In this document: positions 12,243 through 22,456 of the stretch, piece by piece
How the letters are laid out: every line of letters begins with the position of its first letter
How positions within the stretch are numbered: position 1 is the stretch's first letter
DNA from: Prionace glauca
Taxonomy: Eukaryota; Chordata; Chondrichthyes; Carcharhiniformes; Carcharhinidae
DNA length: 64,000 nt
Direction: 5' to 3'
NCBI GenBank assembly: GCA_037974335.1
Contig: CM075728.1
Span: 112,897,476 to 112,961,475 of the forward strand
Made by a program: the position numbers and the translations under genes
Notes under the pieces: generated by a model
Databases searched by the model: none
Seen by the model: only the letters and a program-made list of their open reading frames with translations
Told to the model about the DNA's origin: nothing

Positions 12243-12581
12243 CTGAGACTTCCAATCTTGATTTCTTTTCTACCTTATCAGGTGTGACAAACACAATACA
12301 AGTGTACTCCCCTTCTTCAGTAAGCTGTATCTTCGGAAGATGAAGTGAAGCATCTCCTTTCTCTAATGCTTCTCTTGGTATGTTCGCTCCAGTTCTTTTT
12401 GAAGTAACGGCTCCTCCATTAAAGGCATAGATATCCTGACCGTTGGGTCCAAACCATTGGATACCTACATTTTTTAAGTTGAAGCTTGCTGCATCGTAGC
12501 CAGAAAACTTACATTCCAGGGAAATATCTTCATTCGCTAAGACACTCTTTGGGTTTGCAAATATTGTCAATTTCAAAGTTT
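12243..12581 (-). CDS. V-type Ig exon of a B7-H6-like gene (minus-strand gene, exon 2)
   Basis: This exon encodes about 113 residues of a V-set Ig domain, expected to be the membrane-distal, ligand-binding part. The acceptor AG is at plus 12,582-12,583 and the GTAAGA donor at plus 12,237-12,242. The exon is 339 nt with phase 1 at both ends. Visible landmarks are the B-strand cysteine in LECKFSG, the core tryptophan in VGIQWFG, and the F-strand cysteine in EEGEYTC. The segment GDASLHLPKIQLTEEGEYTC is very close to human B7-H6 [20 protein letters not shown], and the following FVTP resembles VVTP in the human FG loop. This is the strongest basis for the B7-H6 (NCR3LG1) call. The first exon lies at 20.1-20.2 kb, or alternatively at 33.3-33.5 kb. 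Confidence 0.88.
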
Positions 12582-12756
12582 CTAAATAAACAGAGCATTA
12601 AATATTAGTACAATTGTTCAATTGTCAAAGCTAGAAATAAGAGATTCAAAATGTACTATTGAAAGCGGAACAGAAGCACTTCAGATATGCATCTTCAAAA
12701 CACTGCAATGAAGTAATTATACACAAATCATATCTACAATTCCCTAATGTGATTTT

Positions 12757-12930
12757 TAAAAATATGTTAATGGGATGTGGAAATCCCCGGCAAAGACAAC
12801 ATTAGCTGCCAATACCTAATTTCCCTCAAGAAAGTGATGGTGAGTTACCTTCTTGAACTGTTGCAGTCCGTCTAGTGTGGATACACCCACAATGTGAGAG
12901 AAGGATTTCTGGATTTTGATCTGGTATACT
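12757..12930 (-). mobile_element. Old LINE 3' fragment
   Basis: Matches the same repeat as 15,980-16,485: GTTAATGGGATGTGG, then GATGGTGAGTTACCTTCTTGAACTG. Ends about 175 bases upstream of the V exon acceptor (in gene sense). Confidence 0.5.
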
Positions 12931-13119
12931 TTCAAATAGCACACATTGCTGCTGAAGAGCTTGCACCCCAGGATCACAACTTGTAACCCCTCCAGTTTGG
13001 AAAGCCATGCCTTTAACTCCTCTTGCCTGTCTGGACCTCAAAACTTTGATTCCCTTGTCAGTCAAAACCATGTATAACTCAGCCTCAAACATATGGCACA
13101 GCTCTCTGGGCAAGGAATT

Positions 13120-13512
13120 CCTGGAATCCTGGAAACAGTTTTGGTCCTTTTATCTGAGGAACGATAGATATCCTGGCATTGGAGGTAGCCCAAAGAAGGT
13201 TCACTAGGTTGGTCTCGGGCATGTAGAGGTTTTCTTGTGAGGAGAGGTTGAGTAATTTGGGATTGTACTCATTGGAATTTAGAAGAAGGAGGCGATCTTA
13301 TTGAGACATATTGGATTCTCAAGGGGCTTGAGCAGGTAGAGGTGGAGAGATTGTTTCCCCCTGTGGGAGAGTCTAGGGCCACAGGGCACAGTCACAGAAA
13401 GAGGTCACCCTTTTAAGACAGAGGAGGAGGATTTTTTGTTTCTCAAGAGGGTAGTGAATCTGTAGACTTACTTACTGCAAAGAGTTGTAAGGTTGGAAAG
13501 TGGGGTTGAGGA
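13120..13512 (+). mobile_element. CR1 LINE 3' fragment, split by an insertion
   Basis: Reads like the end of a CR1 RT frame (TCATTGGAATTTAGAAGA at 13,271, then TTGAGACATATTGG) and continues after the insertion at 14,015-14,090 with GATTCAATGGGCTAAATGG and a CTGCTCCTA tail. The intervening 500 bases are a separate LTR-like unit. Confidence 0.7.
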
Positions 13513-13516
13513 TTGT

Positions 13517-14010
13517 CGTATTAGGTCAGTCTGAGAATATAAAAGCCATAAGGTCTATGTATAGTTTGTAATCTCATGCTATGAACATGCTGTCCTGCAC
13601 ATATGCAGAAATGCCATTAATCACACTCTGTAGTCCAGCTGTACTTAGTACCAAGTGTTTTAACTGTTATGTAAGGATTTATTGTGATGAGAGTGTGTAC
13701 AGATTTGATTGGTTTTCAGAACATTATGAACTTTGCATGCAGCTATACCACCGCTCTATTGGTGTAAAAGAGTCAGGGATAAGTTGTAATAGGCTAATGC
13801 TCTGGAAGCCCGCCTACAGACTGGAATAAGTGTTTGGAATAAGTAGAACAAAGAAGTTAGTTTTGCTTGGGTGCGCGGGACCACTGATGCCTGCCCACCC
13901 TAAGGAAAACGAGCTCCAACGTCGTAAAAGAATAAAGGTATAAATCTTCTATCCGGAGTTGACTTGATTATTATCAAACCAAGCCGAACACAGAGCGCTG
14001 AACCTTAGAA
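13517..14010. mobile_element. LTR-like insertion inside a CR1 fragment
   Basis: A block of about 490 bases with AATAAAGG (13,931) and a downstream TATAAATC, flanked by ATTGTC at 13,511-13,516 and again at 14,011-14,016. The layout suggests a solitary LTR with a 6-bp target duplication. The ends are not a clear TG...CA pair, so this is tentative. Fossil. Confidence 0.4.
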
Positions 14011-14014
14011 ATTG

Positions 14015-14090
14015 TCAAGTCAATCAATGCCAGAGCAGATTCAATGGGCTAAATGGTCTACATCTGCTCCTACGCCATATGATCTGATGC
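14015..14090 (+). mobile_element. CR1 tail, continuation of the 13,120 fragment
   Basis: CAGATTCAATGGGCTAAATG and CTACATCTGCTCCTA match CR1 3' ends elsewhere in the window. Confidence 0.65.
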
Positions 14091-14099
14091 AAAAGGGGA

Positions 14100-14660
14100 A
14101 CTAGGAGAGGAGTTACCCACTATGGAATTCCCAGCTTCTGATTTCCTGTTGATGTTACAATACTTATATGACTAGTTCAGTTTCTGGTCAATGGCAATCC
14201 CAGAATGTTGATGGTGGGGGGATTCCAAGATGGTAATACTGTTTAATGTTAGGGGGACATAATTGGATTCTGTCTGGTTGGAGATGGCCATTGTGTTGCA
14301 CACATGACATGAACACTACTTGCCAAATATCGTCCCAAACTACATCCAGGTCTTGCTGCACATGGATACGGACGTGTTGCAAATGGTGCTGAATACGGCA
14401 CAATCGTTAGCGAACACCACCAATTCTAACCACATGGTGGTGGAAAGTCATTGATGCGGAAACTGAAGATGATACAGCCTGAGACATTATCCTGAGAAAT
14501 TCCTGTCGCAATGTCCTGAAACTCCAACTACAAAAACAGGATCTTGGTGTGACTCCAACCAGTAGAATGTTTTTCTCTGATTTCCATTTATTTCAATTTT
14601 ACCACAGTTAGTTGAATGTTGATTTGATGTCAGTGACAATCACTCTCAAGTTTAGATGGG
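14100..14660 (-). mobile_element. Old LINE fragment (same family as 1-620)
   Basis: GTTTCTGGTCAATGGCAATC (14,180) matches 135-155. The order of blocks is the same as in 1-620 over about 500 bases. Decayed, with no open frame. Confidence 0.55.
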
Positions 14661-14880
14661 GGGGGAATGTTTATTTATTTGGAAGCCTAATGGTGAAACA
14701 GGAACCTGGATGCCAATCTTTCACTTAATATTGAATTATGTAATTGTATTCTGGAAATAATTCTATGTAATAAGTTCCTGCCTGTATTCTAGAGGTTTCT
14801 GTGTACTCTTTAAAAATAAGTTAGAGAATAAAACAAATACATTTCTGATCCACCCTTATGGGGTAATCTTCATTATTTCA

Positions 14881-15462
14881 TAAGAACATAAGAACATAAG
14901 AAATAGGAGCAGGAGTAGGCCATCTGGCCCTTCGAGCCTGCCCCGCCATTCAATAAGATCATGGCTGATCTGTCGTGACTCAGCTCCACCTTCCCGCCCT
15001 CTCCCCATAACCCTTAATCCCTTCTCTTATCAAAAACCCATCAACCCGTTTCTTAAAAATATTTAGCGAGGCAGCCTCCACCACTTCAACGGGCAGAGAA
15101 TTCCAGAGATTCACCACCCTTTGAGTGAAGAAGTTCCTCCTCAACTCTGTTCTAAACCGCCCCCCCTTTATCTTGAGGCTGTGCCCCCTAGTCCTACTGT
15201 CTTTTTTGAGCGGGAACAGTCTCTCCACCTCTATCCTATCCATCCCATTCATCATCTTATACGTCTCAATGAGATCTCCCCTCATTCTTCTAAACTCTAA
15301 CGAGTACAAGCCTAGTTTATTCAGCCTCTCCTCATAGCTCAATCCCCTCAACTCCGGTATCAGCCGAGTAAACCTCCTCTGCACTCCCTCCAGGGCCAAA
15401 ACATCCTTGCGCAGGTGCGGCGCCCAAAACTGCACACAGTACTCCAGCTGCGGCCTCACACA
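14881..15462 (-). mobile_element. CR1 LINE, young subfamily, 3' end only
   Basis: The minus strand is open from 15,459 to 14,980 (159 codons) and nearly identical to the last 159 codons of the copy at 58,275-60,204. The tail TTCTTATGTTCTTATG lies at the low end. Truncated at 15,462, in the sequence for the ALVRPQLEYC region. Confidence 0.93.
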
Positions 15463-15571
15463 ACCAATTAAACTTTAACAGAAACTTAGCAGATTAAAAT
15501 AGCACTTTGGGAGTGATGATGCTCTTTAGCCCCTCCAGCACCAACAGTCAGGCAAGGCCTCCAGTATTTTT

Positions 15572-15840
15572 AAGTTTAAAGTTTATTTATTATTGTCACA
15601 AGTAGACTTACATTAACACTGCAATGAAGTTACTATGAAGATCCCCCAGATGCCACACTCCTGTTGGGAGATGTTAACATGGCCAATGCACTTAACTAGC
15701 ATGTCTTTCGGACTGTAGAAGGAAACTCGGGCAGACACGGAGAGACCATGCGACTCCGCACAGATAGTGGCCCAAGCCAGGAACCGAACTCAGGTGTTTG
15801 GTGTTGTGAGGCAGCAGTGCTAACCACTGTGCTGCCAGCT
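15572..15840 (-). mobile_element. SINE with L2-type tail
   Basis: The minus strand starts with a tRNA-like head (CACAGTGGTTAGCACTGCTG, then a B-box-like GTTCGGTTCC) and ends with GTGACAATAATAAATAAAC, the same tail as the L2-like LINE at 16,955-17,510. About 270 bp. Sister copies at 41,717-42,015 and 49,121-49,400. Confidence 0.75.
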
Positions 15841-15904
15841 TACTGATGGACAACCTGTGCACCATCTCCAGCGACTACTGGGCAAAAATGCAATCATAGA
15901 AGAC

Positions 15905-16615
15905 AGAACATTCAAACAAAGAGCAGGAGTAGGCCTTTTGGTTCCTCGAGCCTGCTCTGCCTTTTAATAAGATCATGGCATTTTTTTGTTCATTTGTGGG
16001 ATGTGGGCACCACTGCTGGCCAGCATTTATTATCCATCCCTAGTTGCCCTTGAGAAGGTGGTGGTGGTGAGCTGCCTTCTCAAATTGCTGCAGTCCACAT
16101 GCTGTGGGTTGACCCACAATGCTGTTAGGGAGGGAATTCCAGGGTTTTGAACCAGTGACTGTGAAGGAATGGTGATATATTTCCAAGTCAGGATGGTGAG
16201 TGGTTTGGAGGGGAACATGCAGATGGGTGATGTTCCCATGTATCTACTGACCTTGCTCTTCTAGATGGAAGTGGTCATGGGTTTGGAAGGTACTATTTAA
16301 GGACTTTTGGTGAATTGCTACAGGGCATTTTGTGGATAGTACACACTGCTGCTACTGAGCATCGGTGGTAAAGAGATTGAACGTTGTAGAGGTGATGCCA
16401 ATTAAGTGGCCTGCTTTGTCTGGGATGGTGTCAAACTTCTTGAGTGTTGTTGGAGTTACACCCATCCAGACAAGTGGGGAGTGCTGACAAAGGCCCATCT
16501 TCTCAATGTCAGCTCTTTCTCTCCTTACAGATGCTGTCAAACCTGCTAAGATTTTCCAGCATTTGTCTTTTGATTCCATCACACTCCTGACTTGTGCCTT
16601 GTAGATGGTGGCTGA
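15905..16615 (-). mobile_element. Patchwork of old repeat fragments (CR1 tail, LINE 3' end)
   Basis: 15,905-15,977 is a CR1 tail fragment (minus). 15,980-16,485 is the 3' part of the old LINE seen at 1-620, with the GGATGTGGGCACCACTGCTG start. 16,485-16,570 is a different common fragment (CTTACAGATGCTGTCAAACC, also near 36,580). 16,570-16,615 returns to the LINE. No gene. Confidence 0.55.
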
Positions 16616-16954
16616 TCTGATAATAACCTCAAATCTATATTCTGCCTCCCCCGGTAACCTATCATCCCTTGTTTACCAAGAATATGTCCACTTCTGCAAT
16701 AAAAATATGCAGACTCTGCTTCTACCACCTTTTCAGAAGAGATTTCAAAGACCTACAATCCTCAGAATAAATTTCACCTCATCTCTTCCATTTTAAATGG
16801 GCAACCCCTTATTTTTAAAACAATGACTCCGATTTCTGGATTCTCCCACAAGAGGAAACATCAGGTGGAATATTCCCATTCCACCCTCCACATGAATCGT
16901 AGTGGTTGGATCACCAATTTCCTGTCCTGGTCTCCCCATGCCAACATTACAGTT

Positions 16955-17510
16955 AAGAAAGCCCACCAACATCTCTACTTTCTCAGAAGACTAAGGAAAT
17001 CTGGCACGTCAGTTATGGCTCTCTCCCACTTTTACAGATGCACTATAGAAAACATTCTTTCTGGTTGTATCACAGTTTGGTATATCTCCTGCTCTGACCA
17101 AGACCACAAAAGGTCGTGAATGTAGACCAATCTGTTACACAAACCAGCCTCCAATTCATTGACTCTGTCTACACTTTCCGCTGCCTCAGCAAAGCAGCCA
17201 GCATAATTAAGGACCCCACGCACACCAGACATTCTTTCTTCCACCTTCTCCCGTCAGAAAAAAGATACAAAAGATCACATATCAACCAACTCCAGAACAG
17301 CTTTCTCCCTGCTGCCATCAGACTTTTGAATGGAGCTACCTTGCATTAAGTTGATCTTTCCCTACACCCTAACTATGACTGTAGCACTACACTCTGCATG
17401 CTCTCATTTCCTTCTCTATGAATGGTATGCTTTTTCTTTGTAGCATGCAAGAAACATTATTTTTCAGTGTATCCTAATACATGTGACAATAATAAATCAA
17501 ATTAAACATG
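16955..17510 (+). mobile_element. L2-like LINE, 3' end
   Basis: Encodes the C-terminal RT pattern KKAHQHLYFLRRLRKSG, then FYRCTIENILSGCITVWY, then FFHLLPSEKRYKRSHINQLQ and FLPAAIRLLN, typical of the L2/Rex1-type group. The 3' end is GTGACAATAATAAATCAAA. The frame is broken near 17,115. Similar copies lie at 40,945, 43,505 and 48,695. Confidence 0.75.
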
Positions 17511-17846
17511 GACCATGCAAATGTCTGTTGACTTCGGGCAGGATTTTCTAGCCTTAGAGTGAGTGCGGCCAAAATATCCCACCCATCTTCTCCGTTTCCA
17601 TTTTGTCCAGACCCCTCTGGATCGTCTATGTTTCAAGCAAGTTATCTCTTATTCTTTTAAACTATGATGGATGTAGGTCTAGCCTGTCCAGCACTGATCG
17701 CTGGGGCAAACCATTTGTTGCATCTTGCCAAACTTGCCAGCCAGTCAGAATAAACAGAGCTCTCAACTGCCCAATGCTAGACCCATTAGGTCCACCTTGG
17801 TCAGACCCAAGAGCAAACCAATGAGGAAGTCCTCTAAACTGGATGC
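17511..17846. other. Short CR1-like piece and unassigned sequence left of the LTR
   Basis: 17,575-17,700 resembles a very old CR1 fragment on the minus strand. The remainder shows nothing. The relation to 30.2 kb begins only at 17,847, exactly at the LTR start. Confidence 0.35.
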
Positions 17847-20100
17847 TGAAGAAGGATAATATAAAACTCTTGGTATAAAAAGCCCTCATTTCAAATTTAC
17901 TTTAAGTAAACTAGGTTAAGGTGAAAATTACAAGGTACCTTATATATAGAATAAAGATACATCATGTGCCTGATACAAGACATACGAAGGTATAGTCTGT
18001 ATAACCACAATTTAAGAAATATTACGGAATCAAACTGTATTATTAATGTGTTTCCTGTGAATCCTGGCCAACAAACTAACTACCCGCTCAGCATGATGGG
18101 ACATAGACAGTATGAGACAGACCAAATTCTTTTGGGATAAAGGAGCATAGAGGAGCAGTTTTGCTTATCAGCATGAGTGAAGCAGCTGCAAGTTAATCAG
18201 GGCTTGGAATGTATGGGAGTACATTGGTGAGACTGGTGCAGTCTCTCAAATTGATGTGTGAGGCGGGATTTGACAAGAGTAATGACTCCTCCTGCCAATT
18301 AAAATTTTCAGGCATTAGAAAATATTCTTGAACTTACTGCATTTACATAGTTAGACTTCCTAGTAATGCGGGAAGAAGTTTAGAGTGCAATGGGCCAATG
18401 ATCTCCTAATCCTGTTGGCAGGTAGAGTGTTATTAGATCAGGTAATATTGTGTAATATTGTAATTGGACCATCAAATGTGGGTGACAAGCCCATACAGTA
18501 AACCCCTCTGAAAGATGGCTTACACTGTGGGGCTGTGGCCCCCAAGGGCAGTTTTGGGCCAGGCCAATGAGAAATTCTGTCCAAAAAGAGGTCAATTCAG
18601 ACATGAGTGCTTCACATGCCAGGGTCGCCTCAACACAAGGTGCAGTCAGGGCTGAACACAAATGTTTTTAAGGCTCCAGAGGGATTTGGCTGTGAGCTGG
18701 GCATTGACCAACTCACATCACATGATACTCCAGGTGACATCCTCCATAGTCCAGCATACACTGGCTCTTGTCACCCCAAACCCTCTCTTCTGCTCGTCAC
18801 ATGAAACTATATTGGTGGAAGTGGCATGTGACACTCAATTAATGCTATCCTGAGCAGCCTCATCCGCTCACTGTGACTCTCTTCCATTCATCCAGACACT
18901 CCCACTCACCACTTTTTTGTCCAATCCTCTCCCACCTGTCACTTCCCTTCCTGACTCTCCCATCCAGAGCCCCATTTGTTCCCTCCTTCCATCTCACCAA
19001 TCTTGTCCTGAGTCCTCACTCACAGCAAAGGTTGAGGAAAGTGATGAGGCAAGTAGGAGAGATGATGAGTGCAGGAAGCTTGAGAGTGACAAGACCTGTG
19101 GGATGGAGTCAGCCTTCGTGAGGCACGTAAGAGTTAGCCTGTTTCTTATATTTTGAAGGTTATTTTATTTGCAAATGCAGGAATTTAGAAATGTATTGTA
19201 TAGTATTTCAGCTTACAGGGCATAACTTTTTTTTTGACCAGAATCGTCCTACAGAACCTGACTGCAGTTTTTACACTGGTTGCAATGGGAAAAATCTTCA
19301 CTCGAAGTTGTTTGACTTGAAGTTGCACTTTTCAGGAAAACATTTAAGCGAGAAAATACTGTATAATCCATCATGAGACACAACTCGTTATTGCTGCATG
19401 TGTACCAAATATACGTTGTGTTATATATACATTCTGCTTCTCAAGAAGTGATGAGAGAAATTACACACAATGCAGAATTTGAGTTTAAAGTGTGATATAT
19501 TTTGGAGCTCAAGGAAGCACAGAACCTAACACATTTTAATTAAGTATCCATTTAATTTGAGAGAAGGTTTCAAGTTTGTTTTCGTATTCATTTGCAGCCT
19601 GAGTTTGTCACCAACTATGACAGCATTGACTACTGATCCTAATTACCTTGCTGTCTTGGGTGGCGGGTCCAATAACCGAATTAGTGGCTTTCAGATATGG
19701 CACCTTACGGGATTGGAACTCCGACTGGGCCAGGCTTTCCTCACTAAAGGATTCAGTAAATATTCTTAAAACGGCATTGACGGTCACTTTTGACTTCAAC
19801 CAAGTTTTAAACAAAACAAATTCAGGTTATTTTAAAACTAAACATTTACCCAACAGGAAGACAATGGGTGGGGCTGGACAAAATATTATTTTCTAACTTT
19901 TTCCACACAAGTAGATTTACTGTCAATGACAAGAACTGACTGCAACAAATACACAAGTTTTAAAGTTGTTTAAAATGGTCAGTTCCGGAGAAGAGTTTAT
20001 ATTTCTGCTTTAATTGTTAAGCTTCCATTTTGTGGTCAACTTTTCTTTTGAAACAAGACAATTTGCAGGACAGAAGCCGCACACCGCATTGTTCCTTTAC

Positions 20101-20212
20101 CTGTCGGAGAGACAAACCACACAGTAAGCAGAGCCCCAAACAGGAAGAAGCGACCACCAACCCCAAACCTCCGCTGGACCTGGATTTTATCCAGCGACAT
20201 CGGGGCAGCCAT
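20101..20212 (-). CDS. Signal-peptide exon, copy A, of the minus-strand B7-H6-like gene
   Basis: The ATG is at plus 20,212-20,210 and the GTAAAG donor at plus 20,095-20,100. The 112-nt coding part ends in phase 1, so it joins the V exon at 12,581 in frame. It encodes 37 residues plus one base. A basic N-terminal part (IQVQRRFGVGGR) is followed by a hydrophobic core (FFLFGALLTVWFVSP), as in a signal peptide with a rather long n-region. It has no similarity of its own to known signal exons, so its role rests on the hydrophobic core, the phase and its position. A near-identical copy lies 13 kb further upstream. The gap to the V exon is about 7.5 kb. Confidence 0.78.
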
Positions 20213-20240
20213 TTCACAAAATGAACAGGAAAATAATTTT

Positions 20241-20253
20241 ACTTTCGATTTTG
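20241..20253 (-). promoter_or_regulatory. Weakened IRF-like element upstream of first exon copy A
   Basis: At the position matching the copy B element, the plus strand reads ACTTTCGATTTTG. It keeps one TTTC core and loses the second. The distance to the ATG is the same as in copy B (29-41 bases). Confidence 0.35.
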
Positions 20254-20381
20254 TTATTTTCCTGTTCACATGATTCCTTCCTCTGGCCGAACTGCTGTGC
20301 TATTTCAGTCCTATACTGTGTTTCACAGTATTTCAATCCTGTCACCGCTTTCCAACAGCAATCTTAACGCGTTCTTGGTGA

Positions 20382-21115
20382 GAGAGAGGCAAAGTGAAGT
20401 TCATCGATCTGGAGCGCCACAAACCAATGAGGGGAGGCAATGGTTAGAAGGAACAAGCTGGCAGCCAGCTTGCTGTGGGCCGCAGAGAGAGAGATCAGAA
20501 GTTGTGTGAGACGAGGAGCAACAAAATTGTGCAGAGCAGTTCCTAAGAGGCTGAGTGAGGATCAAATGATAGACTGATTCAAACAGTAGCTTTAGGACAT
20601 TTGAGAATTTATTTGTGGGTTTTCAATATCGTAAAAATTATAAGCGTAAAGGGGGAGAGCAATTAGAGAGAATCGGAGGAGGAGTGCCAGCTTATAGTCA
20701 TCTCTTTTGAACACCTTTTGGTGACAGTTCCAGTCTTAAGGCTGTCGGATAATGATAAGTGACTTAGCAGCAGTCTAGTCAGAATGTGTGGTACAGATGT
20801 TCAAAGTTAGTGAACCAGTCGTAAGACTGAGAGAAGTAGTTCAGATGGCCTGCACACACTATTGTACACTTTGAATATGGAGAGATTGAAAATTGTATCT
20901 TATTATATATAGTAAGAGATGAGGGAAATAATCGAATGGAATAAATGAGTTAAGGGAAGTAAACAGGATAATAAAAGATATGTTATAGAAGGGCTAGTAG
21001 TAAACAGATGAGGACAGAATTAAATGGGATTCATTTGATGGGAAAAAACAATGATGATAAAAATAGTAATTTAAATTGACTCTAAAAGGTAAGATACTGT
21101 TTAGGTGATAGTTAT
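20382..21115. other. Sequence upstream of first exon A, no gene recognised
   Basis: AT-rich with purine runs; no open frame of note. It could hold the left part of the retroviral fossil, but I see no diagnostic motif before about 21,840. Confidence 0.35.
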
Positions 21116-21635
21116 AAGAACATAAGAAATAGGAGCAGGAGTAGGCCATCTAGCCTGCCCCGCCATTCTATAAGATCATGGCTGATCTGAAGTGGATCAG
21201 TTCCACTTTCCTGCTTTCTCCCCATTACCCTTAATTCCCCTGTCCATCCAAAACCTAATCTACCTGTGACTTAAAGATATTCAGCGAGATAGTCTCCACC
21301 ACTTCAACGGGCAGAGAATTCCAGAGATTCACCACCCTTTGAGTGAAGAAGTTCCTCCTCAGCTCTGATCTAAACTGCTCCCCCCCCTTATCTTGAGGCT
21401 GTGCCCTCTAATCTTGCTATCCTTTCTAAGCAGGAAGAATCTCTCTACCTCTACATTATCCATCCCCTTCATTATCTTATATGTCTCCATAAGATCCCCC
21501 CTTATCCTTTTAAACTCCGAGTACAGACCGAGTCTATTTAGTCTCTCTTCATAGTCCAACCTCCTCATCTCTGGGATCAGCCTAGTGAACCTCCTCTGCA
21601 CTCCCTCCACGACCAATATATCCTTATGGATAAAT
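21116..21635 (-). mobile_element. CR1 LINE, young-subfamily relative, 3' end
   Basis: The minus strand is open from 21,616 to 21,359 and resembles the last part of the 557-codon frame, but it is clearly more diverged than the other copies (for example MRRLDYEERLNRLG). The tail TTCTTATG is at the low end. It sits within or next to the retroviral fossil. Confidence 0.85.
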
Positions 21636-22456
21636 GGACAAAATTTTTTAAAGAAAGAAGAGATGAGAAAAACACTAAGTAAGAAATGATGTTATTTAAG
21701 ATAAGAACAAGCTATCAAAATAAGTTACTGCCTGGGATGAAATTGCAAGGTTTAATTTCTGTTTCAAAGATGTTATGTTATAGAATTCAGGGAAAAAATA
21801 AGAAATTTCACTATACTGGGAGAAGGTGAGGTCTTTCACCAGAAAAGGAGTCAGACAGGTATTGAAGATATTTGTAATTACTGCAGGAATTTTGTGGGAA
21901 GTTATGTAAAATCTGTGAATCTCTTACTGGGAGATAAGCATGTAGCAATCAGCAGAGATATCAGGGAAAATCCTGCAGGTGGATTGATTGTACAGGAAAC
22001 GGAACACGAATGTGTTGCAGAATTAAATGAAGGGGCAAGTGAAGGATTAGCAGAGGAACCACTAGCAGGAGAAGGGGTAATTAACCGATTGGTAGATGGT
22101 GCAAAAAGATGTTAATGGGAAACCCCGTACAGCATGGGCAGTACTGAATGAAAAGGAGATGATTGCAGGGGAGCAGATCCTGGGAACTGATTGAGGACAA
22201 GTAGCAGAACTGATAGCTTTTACTAAAATGTTAGAGTGAAGCAGAGGAAAGAAGGTTAATGTTTTTACTGACAGCCATTATGCTTTTGGAGTTGTGCATG
22301 ATTACATGGCAGCTTGGCACAGACTTGATTTTGTGACTTCAAATGGGGGACACATACAGTATGAGACTTTAATGAGAAAGTTACTCCAAGCAGCCTGTGT
22401 TCCTTTAGAGGTAGAGGTAATAAAGATCCAAGCTCACTAGAAAGTTGAGAATGAAG

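Larger units (their letters stand above)
17847..20381. repeat. Segmental duplication, copy A (LTR edge to first exon A)
   Basis: The sequence from the LTR start at 17,847 to 20,381 is present again at 30,217-33,621 in the same orientation. Shared landmarks are the LTR start TGAAGAAGG, a stretch around 18,508-18,720, the region around 19,190-19,400 and the first exon. Copy A lacks about 570 bases present in copy B (30,866-31,437) and the SINEs inserted in copy B. Divergence is moderate by eye, with many small indels, so the duplication is not recent. Confidence 0.85.

Noticed and set aside
15125-15337. A repeated 70-codon frame (MKKFLLNSVLNRPPFILRL...) found opposite every young CR1 copy
   Set aside because: It is the antisense shadow of the conserved CR1 RT C-terminus; its presence in each copy follows from repeat similarity.
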